From NCBI GenBank assembly GCA_964479595.1, contig CAYZMU010000033.1:1-12193 (forward strand): 12,193 bases of DNA, given 5' to 3'. Every line of letters begins with the position of its first letter. The first letter of the stretch is position 1. Under the pieces are notes generated by a model. The model saw nothing but the letters and a program-made list of their open reading frames with translations, had not been told where the DNA came from and did no database searches. This DNA comes from Firm-04 sp964479595 (GTDB taxonomy: Bacteria > Bacillota > Clostridia > Oscillospirales > Ruminococcaceae). Shown one piece after another: positions 1-12,193 of this stretch. The position numbers and the translations under genes are program-made.

Positions 1-30
1 GCGGTCCGTATATTATATGAGAAAGCAATG

Positions 31-255
31 TCACGCCTTCTCGCTGTTTTTGAGCTGCTCGAGCGCCATCTCCTCGTACTGGTCCGGCGGCATCTCCACG
101 ACATGGCCCGTATTTTTCACATATTTCCGTATCGTCATCCTACCCTTGTCCAGCACAATCGTATGCTCCGTGTTCCCCAGATACCGGTAGTAAATCCGCT
201 CACGGGCGCTGTCCGCCCGCACGGCGTACCCCAAAGACGCGAAACTGACTTCCAT
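31..255 (-). CDS. Hypothetical protein, 74 aa
   Basis: I do not recognise this protein. The ATG at 255-253 is chosen because GGGAGGG lies about 6 bases upstream and because the preceding FAD-protein gene ends at 257, leaving a 1-base gap that suggests translational coupling. A longer in-frame reading up to 390 would overlap the neighbour by over 130 bases and has no better ribosome site. The product is small, highly charged and lacks cysteine. It shows no signal peptide or membrane segment. Alternating hydrophobic residues around 20-50 (RIYYRYLG, HTIVLDKG, TIRKYV) look like beta strands, and residues 57-74 (PPDQYEEMALEQLKN) look like a helix, so a small alpha/beta fold is plausible. Its function is unknown, and the gene order suggests only co-expression with the FAD protein. 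No terminator is visible in the 30 bases left in the window. Confidence 0.72.
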   Translation of the reverse strand: MEVSFASLGYAVRADSARERIYYRYLGNTEHTIVLDKGRMTIRKYVKNTGHVVEMPPDQYEEMALEQLKNSEKA

Positions 256-256
256 G

Positions 257-1855
257 TTAAGCCCTCCCTGTAGCGCATTCCAGAATCCGCTCCGCGCAGC
301 GAATCCCGTCCGCCGCCGCGGAAACAATCCCGCCCGCGTATCCCGCGCCCTCTCCGCACGGGTAGAGCCCTTTGAGCCCCGCGGATTCAAGGGTTTTGGG
401 ATCCCTGAGCACGCGCACCGGCGAGGAACTGCGCGTTTCCGGCGCGGTCAGCACGGCGTCAGGGCGGCAAAATCCCCGCACATCGCGCTCAAGCAGCGGC
501 AGCCCCGCGCGCAGCGCCTCCGTCACGAATCCGGGCAGACAGCATTGCGGCGGCGCGAAAACTGTCCCCAGCGGGTACGTGGGTCGCACATCGCCGAAAG
601 ACTTGGATTCGCGGCCCTTGAGAAAATCCCCGAGCAGAATGACCGGCGCTTTTCCCCCGCCGGCGCGGTACGCCGCCCGCTCAATCTCCCGCTGCAGCCA
701 GAGCCCGCGCAGCGCGTCCCCCTCGCCGAAATCGTCCGGGTTCACCCCGACCAGCACCGCGCTGTTGGCGTTCTCCCCGTCTCTGGCAAAATCGCTCATG
801 CCGTTGGTCACGACGGTTTCGCTCTCCGACGCCGCCGCCTGCACCGTCCCGCCCGGGCACATACAGAACGTGTAGACCCCGCGCCCGTTCGGGAGCCGCG
901 CCGACGCCTTGTAGGACGCCGCCGGCAGCGCGGGATTCGCGCTCTGAGCCCCGTAGAGCAGCCGGTTGATATCCCGCTGGCGGTGTTCCACGCGCACGCC
1001 CAGCGAAAACGCCTTCCTTTCCAGCGCGATTCCGGCGCGCAGCAGCATCTCGAACACGTCCCGTGCGCTGTGCCCCGCCGCCAGAATGATGTGTCCGGTC
1101 TCGATTTCCTCTTCCTTGCCCCCGCGCAGAAATCTCGCCGCCCGCACACGCCCGTCCTTTTGCACAATCGCCGTCAGCCGCGCCCCGAACAGCACTTTCG
1201 CGCCGTCCGCCACGATTTTCTTCCTTAGATTCGGGATACATTCGCGCAGTTTGTCTGTCCCGATATGCGGCTTCGCGCTGATGAGGATTTCATTCGGCGC
1301 GCCGCAAGCCGCGAGCGTTTCGAGCACTTGGCGGTTTCGTCTGTCGCGCGTGCCGGTGTTTAGCTTGCCGTCCGAAAAAGCCCCCGCGCCGCCCTCTCCG
1401 AACTGCACATTGCTTTCCGGATTGAGTATCCCCGTTTCCCGGTATCGCCGCACCGTTTCCCAACGCGCCGCCATCTCCTCGCCGCGCTCGAGTACGATGG
1501 GTTCCGCGCCCGCCTGTGCCAGTACCTGTGCCGCGAAGATTCCCGCCGGCCCGAAACCCACGACAACAGGCGGTTTTGAGAAAGTTTTGCGCGCGTAGAC
1601 GGGGGCTGTGAAGGGCACTTCTCTCCGCACAAAGTCCTGCCCCTCGAAACGCCGCAGTATCGCCTCCTCGTCCATCAGTTCCGCCAGCGCGGAGGCGATA
1701 AATTTGGTCTCCCCGTGCCGCGCGTCAATCGAGATACGGCAGATTTTCACGGAGAGCAGTTCCCCGCGCTTTACCGAAAGTTTTCTGAGCACGGCGTCCT
1801 CAAGCGATTTTTGCGTATACGAAAGCGGCAGCGCAAGCCCCGAAACCCGCAGCAT
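257..1855 (-). CDS. FAD-dependent dehydrogenase-like protein (COG2509 type), 532 aa
   Basis: This is a cytosolic flavoprotein of the uncharacterised NAD(FAD)-utilising dehydrogenase family (COG2509 type). The substrate is not known for the family. Residues 1-90 form the family's N-terminal domain. The Rossmann dinucleotide-binding motif GFGPAG is at about 100-105, and the acidic residue that would bind the adenosine ribose is in VLERG near 123. Family signatures follow in order: SNVQFGEGGAGAFSDGKL (148-165), KPHIGTD, AAGHSARD, FCMCPGG (330-336), NGMSDFARD and NANSAVLVGV. The second FAD-contact motif CGEGAGYAGGI lies close to the C terminus (about 500). Length is normal for the family and no motif is broken. 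The ATG at 1855 is used because GGGAGGGGGA precedes it by a few bases. The in-frame ATG at 1900 lies inside the rpoC terminator hairpin and is rejected. Expression probably depends on readthrough from rpoC, since there is no room for a separate promoter in between. Confidence 0.93.
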   Translation of the reverse strand: MLRVSGLALPLSYTQKSLEDAVLRKLSVKRGELLSVKICRISIDARHGETKFIASALAELMDEEAILRRFEGQDFVRREVPFTAPVYARKTFSKPPVVVGFGPAGIFAAQVLAQAGAEPIVLERGEEMAARWETVRRYRETGILNPESNVQFGEGGAGAFSDGKLNTGTRDRRNRQVLETLAACGAPNEILISAKPHIGTDKLRECIPNLRKKIVADGAKVLFGARLTAIVQKDGRVRAARFLRGGKEEEIETGHIILAAGHSARDVFEMLLRAGIALERKAFSLGVRVEHRQRDINRLLYGAQSANPALPAASYKASARLPNGRGVYTFCMCPGGTVQAAASESETVVTNGMSDFARDGENANSAVLVGVNPDDFGEGDALRGLWLQREIERAAYRAGGGKAPVILLGDFLKGRESKSFGDVRPTYPLGTVFAPPQCCLPGFVTEALRAGLPLLERDVRGFCRPDAVLTAPETRSSSPVRVLRDPKTLESAGLKGLYPCGEGAGYAGGIVSAAADGIRCAERILECATGRA

Positions 1856-1859
1856 TTTG

Positions 1860-1887
1860 GTCCCCCTCCCTTCCAAAAAAGGGGGAC
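1860..1887 (-). promoter_or_regulatory. Alternative hairpin that can hide the FAD-gene ribosome site
   Basis: In minus-strand RNA the bases GUCCCCCU (1887-1880), which form the 3' arm of the rpoC terminator, are also perfectly complementary to AGGGGGAC (1867-1860), part of the ribosome binding site of the next gene. This would give an 8-bp stem with a 12-base loop, exclusive with the terminator. The terminator stem is longer (10 bp), so this structure is the weaker alternative. It may be a by-product of G-rich ribosome sites. Confidence 0.35.
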
Positions 1888-1906
1888 GGTATCTGGCCAT
1901 CCCCCT
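1875..1906 (-). terminator. Rho-independent terminator after rpoC
   Basis: In minus-strand RNA the arms AGGGGGAUGG and CCGUCCCCCU form a 10-bp stem with one G-U pair and a 7-base loop, followed directly by a run of U (six counting the last stem base). It begins 12 bases after the rpoC stop codon. The plus strand has no T-run on the other side, so it works in one direction only. It lies just upstream of the FAD-protein ribosome site, so that gene must be reached by readthrough or an unseen promoter. Confidence 0.9.
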
Positions 1907-1918
1907 CTGAATAAGCGC

Positions 1919-5734
<3,816 letters not shown>

Positions 5735-5741
5735 AACCCTT

Positions 5742-5748
5742 CCCCTCT
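5742..5748 (-). promoter_or_regulatory. rpoC ribosome binding site supporting a TTG start
   Basis: AGAGGGG on the minus strand ends 7 bases before the TTG at 5734-5732 but 16 bases before the ATG at 5725. The spacing favours the TTG start. Confidence 0.6.
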
Positions 5749-5763
5749 CTTTCCGGCAATGCC

Positions 5764-5787
5764 CGCCGCGCTGCCCCACAAGCGGCG
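5764..5787 (-). other. GC-rich hairpin in the rpoB-rpoC gap
   Basis: The 72-base gap between rpoB and rpoC contains CGCCGC and GCGGCG arms (6 bp) around a 12-base loop. No U-run follows, so it is not a terminator. It could be a processing or stabilising stem in the rpoBC mRNA, or simply chance in GC-rich DNA. Confidence 0.35.
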
Positions 5788-5806
5788 CGCGCGGACACGT
5801 TTGCGA

Positions 5807-9910
<4,104 letters not shown>

Positions 9911-9917
9911 AGGCAAA

Positions 9918-9924
9918 CTCCCCT
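9918..9924 (-). promoter_or_regulatory. rpoB ribosome binding site deciding the GTG start
   Basis: AGGGGAG on the minus strand lies 7 bases before the GTG at 9910-9908. No comparable site precedes any in-frame start nearer to the conserved RLGKN sequence, where the valine codons are GTC and GTA except for a GTG without a ribosome site. Confidence 0.75.
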
Positions 9925-9957
9925 TTCTCCGCTTCCCGAAAAACCCGCGCAAACCAC

Positions 9958-9986
9958 TTGACAAACGGCTGAAACTGTGGTATAAT
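9958..9986 (+). promoter_or_regulatory. Perfect-consensus sigma-A promoter, plus strand
   Basis: TTGACA (9958-9963), a 17-base spacer and TATAAT (9981-9986) match the housekeeping consensus exactly. It points away from rpoB into the intergenic region, with a predicted start near 9992-9994. No protein gene lies on the plus strand, so it would make a non-coding or antisense transcript through the rpoB promoter. Confidence 0.8.
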
Positions 9987-10030
9987 GGTAGTGCGGGGAA
10001 TGTCTTGCGTGCCTGAACAGACACACTGTT

Positions 10031-10060
10031 ATTGTATCACATATTCTCCGCCCTTGTCAA
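10031..10060 (-). promoter_or_regulatory. rpoB promoter (sigma-A type)
   Basis: On the minus strand TTGACA (10060-10055), an 18-base spacer and TACAAT (10036-10031) match the housekeeping consensus in 11 of 12 positions. The predicted start is about 10024. It lies after the ptsH terminator, so rpoBC has its own promoter rather than relying on ptsH transcription. Confidence 0.85.
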
Positions 10061-10087
10061 GCACTTCTCATCCTTTTTGTGCAAACT

Positions 10088-10121
10088 GCCGTGATTTCCG
10101 CCTTGGGGGTCGCGGCTTTTT
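10088..10121 (+). terminator. Rho-independent terminator of the plus-strand small RNA
   Basis: In plus-strand RNA GCCGUGAU (10088-10095) pairs with GUCGCGGC (10109-10116), giving 8 bp with two G-U pairs. UUCC/GGGG may extend the stem, and UUUUU (10117-10121) and a further U-rich stretch follow directly. No plus-strand protein gene lies nearby, so it fits the end of the antisense RNA. Confidence 0.65.
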
Positions 10122-10204
10122 GTTTATAACGGAGAATTTTTCCGATTTGCGCGGATTTTGCGCCATCATGACCCTCCCGCGCCGCGAAATGATCCCTCGA
10201 GCAT

Positions 10205-10240
10205 AAAAAGAGCGCCCCCTCAAAGAAAGGGGACGCCTCT
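10205..10240 (-). terminator. Rho-independent terminator after ptsH
   Basis: In minus-strand RNA AGAGGCGUCCCCU pairs with AGGGGGCGCUCU, giving 12 pairs with one bulged G and one G-U pair. The loop has 7 bases and UUUUU (10209-10205) follows. It begins 17 bases after the ptsH stop codon. Confidence 0.9.
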
Positions 10241-10257
10241 GGGGGAAAGCCCACGTG

Positions 10258-10530
10258 TCAACGGCTCTCGTCGCTGAAGCCGCTGTCCACCAGTTCGACC
10301 AGGGATTCCACCGCCTGTTCCTCGTCCGTGCCGTCGGCAATAATGCGAATCGCCGTTCCTCCGACTATGCCAAGCGAAAGAATCCCGAGCAGGCTCTTCG
10401 CGTTCACACGGCGCTCTTCCTTCTCAATCCAGATGGCGGAGCGGAATTCGTTTGCCTTCTGAATGAAGAAAGTCGCCGGACGGGCGTGCAGGCCGACCTG
10501 ATTCTGAACCATAACGTCTTTGATGCACAT
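10258..10530 (-). CDS. ptsH: HPr phosphocarrier protein, 90 aa
   Basis: HPr receives phosphate from enzyme I of the sugar phosphotransferase system and passes it to sugar-specific EIIA proteins in the cytoplasm. His15 in GLHARPA is the phosphorylated catalytic residue. Ser46 in NAKSLLGILSLG is the site that HPr kinase modifies in Firmicutes to signal catabolite repression through CcpA. Because His15 is present, this is HPr rather than the Crh paralogue. Length is normal. The ATG at 10530 is preceded by AGGAGAG with a 7-base spacer, and upstream in-frame methionines lie inside the structured leader. The gene stands alone, with its own promoter at 10727-10755 and terminator at 10205-10240. ptsI, its usual partner, is not next to it. 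Expression may be controlled through the long folded leader. Confidence 0.96.
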   Translation of the reverse strand: MCIKDVMVQNQVGLHARPATFFIQKANEFRSAIWIEKEERRVNAKSLLGILSLGIVGGTAIRIIADGTDEEQAVESLVELVDSGFSDESR

Positions 10531-10588
10531 AAACTTTCTCTCCTTCATTCGTAAAAGATACCTAAACCGTACAAACGGACTATATTCG

Positions 10589-10720
10589 GATTCAAGACCG
10601 CGCTCCGCCTGACTCATCTCACTGCTCAAGCGGCCGGAAATTATACGAACTGTAAACCGGAACTTTCATATACAGAAAGTAGAATTTCCGTCGGACTGTG
10701 AAGCGCGGTTCTTGACTTCC
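10589..10720 (-). ncRNA. Structured leader RNA upstream of ptsH (three-way junction)
   Basis: The predicted ptsH transcript starts near 10720 and has about 190 bases before the ATG. The first ~130 fold compactly. P1 pairs UCAAGAACCGCGCU (10715-10702) with AGCGCGGUCUUGA (10604-10592), 13 bp with one bulged A, and GGA/UCC may extend it outward. P2 is CGGA plus ACUUUC (10690-10675) paired with GAAAGUUCCG (10667-10658), with a one-sided 6-base internal loop and a 7-base end loop. P3 pairs CCGCUUGA (10633-10626) with UCAGGCGG (10612-10605), 8 bp with one G-U pair, and abuts P1 directly. A 24-base unpaired link joins P2 to P3. I recognise no known riboswitch, T-box or 6S consensus. It could be a cis-regulator of ptsH or a separately processed RNA. 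Confidence 0.6.
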
Positions 10721-10726
10721 ATCTAC

Positions 10727-10755
10727 ATTATACCGAATTTTCACCGTTTCGTCAA
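10727..10755 (-). promoter_or_regulatory. ptsH promoter (sigma-A type)
   Basis: On the minus strand TTGACG (10755-10750), a 17-base spacer and TATAAT (10732-10727) match 11 of 12 consensus positions. The predicted start near 10720 coincides with the beginning of the long leader stem. Confidence 0.85.
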
Positions 10756-10914
10756 TCAGCAATATGCACAAAAACCCCAAAATCACGTTTTTTCTACCGA
10801 ATGCTACAAACGGGCGCCGGAATCAGCCCCCGCTTTGTTCATTTTCACGAATCCTCACTGTTGAAAACCTTCGGTAGAGTCCACAGTTTTCAACATAATT
10901 ATTTGTGTAAATTG
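10756..10914 (-). other. AT-rich spacer after trmD with hairpin and possible pseudoknot
   Basis: This 159-base stretch between the trmD stop and the ptsH promoter has no convincing gene. UGUUGAAAAC (10895-10886) and GUUUUCAACA (10868-10859) form a perfect 10-bp stem with a 17-base loop. The loop sequence UCUACCGAA (10878-10870) is complementary over 9 bases to UUCGGUAGA (10801-10793) further downstream, so a pseudoknot is possible. No U-run follows the hairpin, so I see no standard terminator for trmD. Weaker stems, such as a GGGC/GCCC pair near 10812-10831, add little. Confidence 0.45.
10802..10811. repeat. Direct repeat TGCTACAAAC, copy 1
   Basis: This is a 10-base sequence identical to 10913-10922, 111 bases away. 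It adjoins the TTCGGTAGA element. Its origin is unknown; it could be a remnant of a small duplication or chance. Confidence 0.4.
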
Positions 10915-10922
10915 CTACAAAC
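10913..10922. repeat. Direct repeat TGCTACAAAC, copy 2 (over the trmD stop)
   Basis: This is the second copy of the 10-base repeat. It spans the trmD stop codon (TAG at 10917-10915). Confidence 0.4.
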
Positions 10923-11625
10923 CCTCGCCGCCGTTTTCTTTTGACCATAATGACCAAAGATCGGGCCGGCGCTCCCGCGTCAGCCGCAGACTTTCGTCAA
11001 AACGCCACTTTCGGACCTTTTCATGATCCCCGCTGAGCAGAATTTCCGGCACGCGCTCGCCCTCCCAGATTTCGGGCCGAGTATACTGCGGGTATTCTAA
11101 CAGCCCGTTATACAGACTGTCATTCTCGTAGGCGTCCGCGCCGGGCAGCACCCCGGGCAGCAGCCGCGCCACCGCGTCCACAAGCGCCAGAGCGGGCAGT
11201 TCCCCGCCGGTGAGCACATAGTCGCCCATGGAAATCTCCTCGTCGGCTATTCTCGCGATCACGCGCTCGTCCACGCCTTCATAATGCCCGCAGAGCAGAA
11301 AAATCCGGGGCAATAAGGCAAGCTCCCTTGCGCGGTTTTGACGAAACAGCGTGCCTTTCGGGGAGAGATAGATGGTGTGCATGGGCTCGGGGGAAAGCTC
11401 GCGCACGGCGCGCCAGCAGTCGTAAACGGGCTGCGCCTGCATCAGAAGCCCGCGCCCGCCGCCGAAAGGCGCGTCGTCCACGCGGCGGTGGCGGTCGGCG
11501 GTGTAATCGCGAATCTGGTGGCAGCGCACGGCAAAAATCCCCTTCGCCCGCGCGCGTCCCAGAATGCTCGCCGAAAGCACGGATTCGCACATTTCCGGGA
11601 AAAGGGTCGCAATCTCAAAAATCAC
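10915..11625 (-). CDS. trmD: tRNA (guanine37-N1)-methyltransferase TrmD, 236 aa
   Basis: TrmD uses S-adenosylmethionine to methylate G37 of tRNAs next to the anticodon, which prevents +1 frameshifting. It is a homodimeric SPOUT (trefoil-knot) enzyme. Visible motifs are DDAPFGGGRGLLMQ (50-63), LLCGHYEGVDERV (110-122), SMGDYVLTGGELPALALVDAVARLLPGVL (132-160, the knot that holds the cofactor) and NDSLYNGLLEYPQYTRP (168-184), containing Asp169, the equivalent of the catalytic base in E. coli. The C-terminal domain is slightly shorter than in E. coli. The GTG at 11625-11623 overlaps the rimM TGA as GTGA, which indicates translational coupling; an AGGGGG lies 11 bases upstream. rplS, the usual next gene, is absent. 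Confidence 0.97.
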   Translation of the reverse strand: MIFEIATLFPEMCESVLSASILGRARAKGIFAVRCHQIRDYTADRHRRVDDAPFGGGRGLLMQAQPVYDCWRAVRELSPEPMHTIYLSPKGTLFRQNRARELALLPRIFLLCGHYEGVDERVIARIADEEISMGDYVLTGGELPALALVDAVARLLPGVLPGADAYENDSLYNGLLEYPQYTRPEIWEGERVPEILLSGDHEKVRKWRFDESLRLTRERRPDLWSLWSKENGGEGL

Positions 11626-12137
11626 GCGTCAAACAGCCCCCTAAGCGGACGGATATAGATTTTGCCGCCCTCTATGTCCACTTTCTCAATCACTTCGGGA
11701 ATCGCCGGGACGAGCCGCTCCGCGGTCTGCCCCTCTTTGGTTAAAACATAAACGTCATTCGCGCCGGTCTCCAGAATCTCCGAAACCGCCCCGTAATCCT
11801 CGCCCGTGTCAGAATCCACCGCGCGCAGACCGAGCAAATCCGCCCGGAAATAGCTGCCCTCGGGGAGTTTCAAATCGCCGCGGCGCAGGTACAGCACGGC
11901 CCCTCGGAGCGCCTCCGCCTGTTCGCGCGTGACTACACCCTCCAGCGCGAGAATCACCGAATCGCCGCTCACCGCCCCGCGCAGGATTCTTTTTGCCTCA
12001 AACGCCGGCGGGTTGAGATAAACGGTCCGCAGAGAGGCGAGCACGCGCGGCGAATCGCACCACGACCGCGCCTTCACCAAGCCTTTCACACCGTGCGCGG
12101 CGTCAATCCTGCCCGCCTCGAGAAATTCACGCGGCAT
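11622..12137 (-). CDS. rimM: Ribosome maturation factor RimM, 171 aa
   Basis: RimM binds ribosomal protein S19 and helps assemble the head of the 30S subunit. The N-terminal RimM domain begins with the signature EAGRIDAAHGVKGLVK (7-22). The C-terminal PRC-barrel domain covers about 96-170, with GANDVYVL (125-132) and LVPAIPEVIEKVD followed by the typical PLRGLFDA end. Length is normal. The ATG at 12137 is chosen because GGGGAGGGGGG precedes it. The ATG at 12158 overlaps the -10 box of the promoter and cannot be on the transcript. The predicted 5' leader is only about a dozen bases, so the ribosome site starts almost at the RNA end. trmD overlaps its stop codon. rpsP, which commonly precedes rimM, is not in the same transcript. 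Confidence 0.96.
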   Translation of the reverse strand: MPREFLEAGRIDAAHGVKGLVKARSWCDSPRVLASLRTVYLNPPAFEAKRILRGAVSGDSVILALEGVVTREQAEALRGAVLYLRRGDLKLPEGSYFRADLLGLRAVDSDTGEDYGAVSEILETGANDVYVLTKEGQTAERLVPAIPEVIEKVDIEGGKIYIRPLRGLFDA

Positions 12138-12156
12138 AAAATCCCCCCTCCCCGCC

Positions 12157-12185
12157 ATTATACCATATTTTCCGCGCTTTGTCCA
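12157..12185 (-). promoter_or_regulatory. rimM-trmD promoter (sigma-A type, extended -10)
   Basis: On the minus strand TGGACA (12185-12180), a 17-base spacer and TATAAT (12162-12157) match 11 of 12 consensus positions. TGG directly before the -10 box gives the extended -10 TGN element. The predicted start is near 12150. Confidence 0.85.
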
Positions 12186-12193
12186 GATTTTTT

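Larger units (their letters stand above)
9911..10026 (-). promoter_or_regulatory. rpoB 5' leader with 5'-end hairpin
   Basis: This is the predicted ~115-base untranslated leader between the rpoB start site (about 10024-10026) and the GTG. At its very 5' end GUGUGUCU and AGGCACGC (10026-10007) form an 8-bp stem with a GUUC loop. Two of its pairs are G-U on this strand and would be A-C mismatches on the other, so the fold belongs to the minus-strand RNA. Such a stem could protect the rpoBC mRNA. The leader also runs antisense through the plus-strand promoter at 9958-9986. Confidence 0.55.
9993..10121 (+). ncRNA. Candidate small RNA antisense to the rpoB promoter and leader
   Basis: This is a predicted transcript of about 130 bases between the perfect plus-strand promoter and an intrinsic terminator. 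Its 5' end would sit in a 9-bp stem: GCGGGGAAU (9993-10001) pairs with AUUCUCCGC (10043-10051) with one G-U pair. On the opposite strand that pair would be an A-C mismatch, so the fold favours the plus-strand RNA. A smaller UGUCU/AGACA stem can form inside. The RNA overlaps the first ~30 bases of the predicted rpoB mRNA in antisense and covers the rpoB -10 and -35 boxes. It does not resemble 6S, SRP, RNase P or tmRNA sequences that I know. No family is assigned. Confidence 0.55.

Noticed and set aside
12..18. TATAAT on the minus strand just after the 74-residue gene
   Set aside because: No -35 box stands at a usable distance, and the window ends too soon to see a downstream gene.
1856..1900. 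Upstream start (ATG at 1900) for the FAD protein
   Set aside because: It lies inside the rpoC terminator hairpin, and the added residues are not part of the family. The ATG at 1855 has a good ribosome site.
10000..10206. Plus-strand frame of 68 codons with several cysteines, starting just after the antisense promoter
   Set aside because: The only GGGG lies 1 base from the ATG, too close for a ribosome site, and the predicted terminator at 10088-10121 cuts through it. The translation resembles no protein I know.
10640..10645. TATAAT on the minus strand inside the ptsH leader
   Set aside because: There is no -35-like sequence 16-18 bases upstream, while the promoter at 10727-10755 is near perfect.
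10589..10720. Identification of the ptsH leader as 6S RNA or a known riboswitch
   Set aside because: A long closing stem recalls 6S RNA, but the element is short, forms a junction with two hairpins instead of one long rod with a central bubble, and shows no consensus motif I know. I left it unclassified.
10870..10899. DnaA-box-like TGTGGA and TTTTCAACA sequences after trmD
   Set aside because: Neither matches the TTATNCACA consensus closely enough, there is no cluster, and dnaA or dnaN is not nearby.

Overview
The window reads as a housekeeping stretch of a GC-rich member of the Firmicutes, most likely class Clostridia. The reasons are an HPr protein carrying both His15 and the regulatory Ser46, clostridial-type RNA polymerase beta and beta' subunits, a COG2509-type FAD protein, strong purine-rich ribosome binding sites and textbook sigma-A promoters. 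The genus cannot be told from the sequence. All seven protein genes lie on the minus strand, so transcription runs from high to low coordinates. No mobile element, CRISPR array, tRNA or rRNA was seen.

In the direction of transcription: a promoter at the window edge (12157-12185) drives rimM and trmD, which overlap by 4 bases (ribosome maturation and tRNA m1G37 methylation). A 158-base AT-rich spacer with hairpins and repeats follows. A second strong promoter (10727-10755) then makes a long leader before ptsH (HPr). The first ~130 bases of that leader fold into a three-way-junction-like structure with a 13-bp closing stem. ptsH ends at a clear intrinsic terminator (10205-10240).

The next 300 bases hold the rpoBC control region. 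The rpoB promoter (10031-10060, minus) faces a perfect-consensus promoter on the plus strand (9958-9986). That plus promoter is followed by a possible ~130-nt structured RNA ending in its own terminator (9993-10121), which would run antisense through the rpoB promoter. rpoB and rpoC follow 72 bases apart. An intrinsic terminator sits 12 bases after rpoC, and readthrough (or an unseen promoter) would feed a FAD-dependent dehydrogenase-like gene and a 74-residue protein of unknown function, which are separated from each other by 1 base.

The proteins are mostly conventional. The exceptions are a ~60-residue cysteine-rich insertion in RpoC, a ~115-residue acidic tail on RpoB, and the arrangement itself: rpoBC is not preceded by rplJ-rplL, and trmD is not followed by rplS. 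The best candidates for something undescribed are the two non-coding elements: the antisense RNA candidate at rpoB and the structured ptsH leader.
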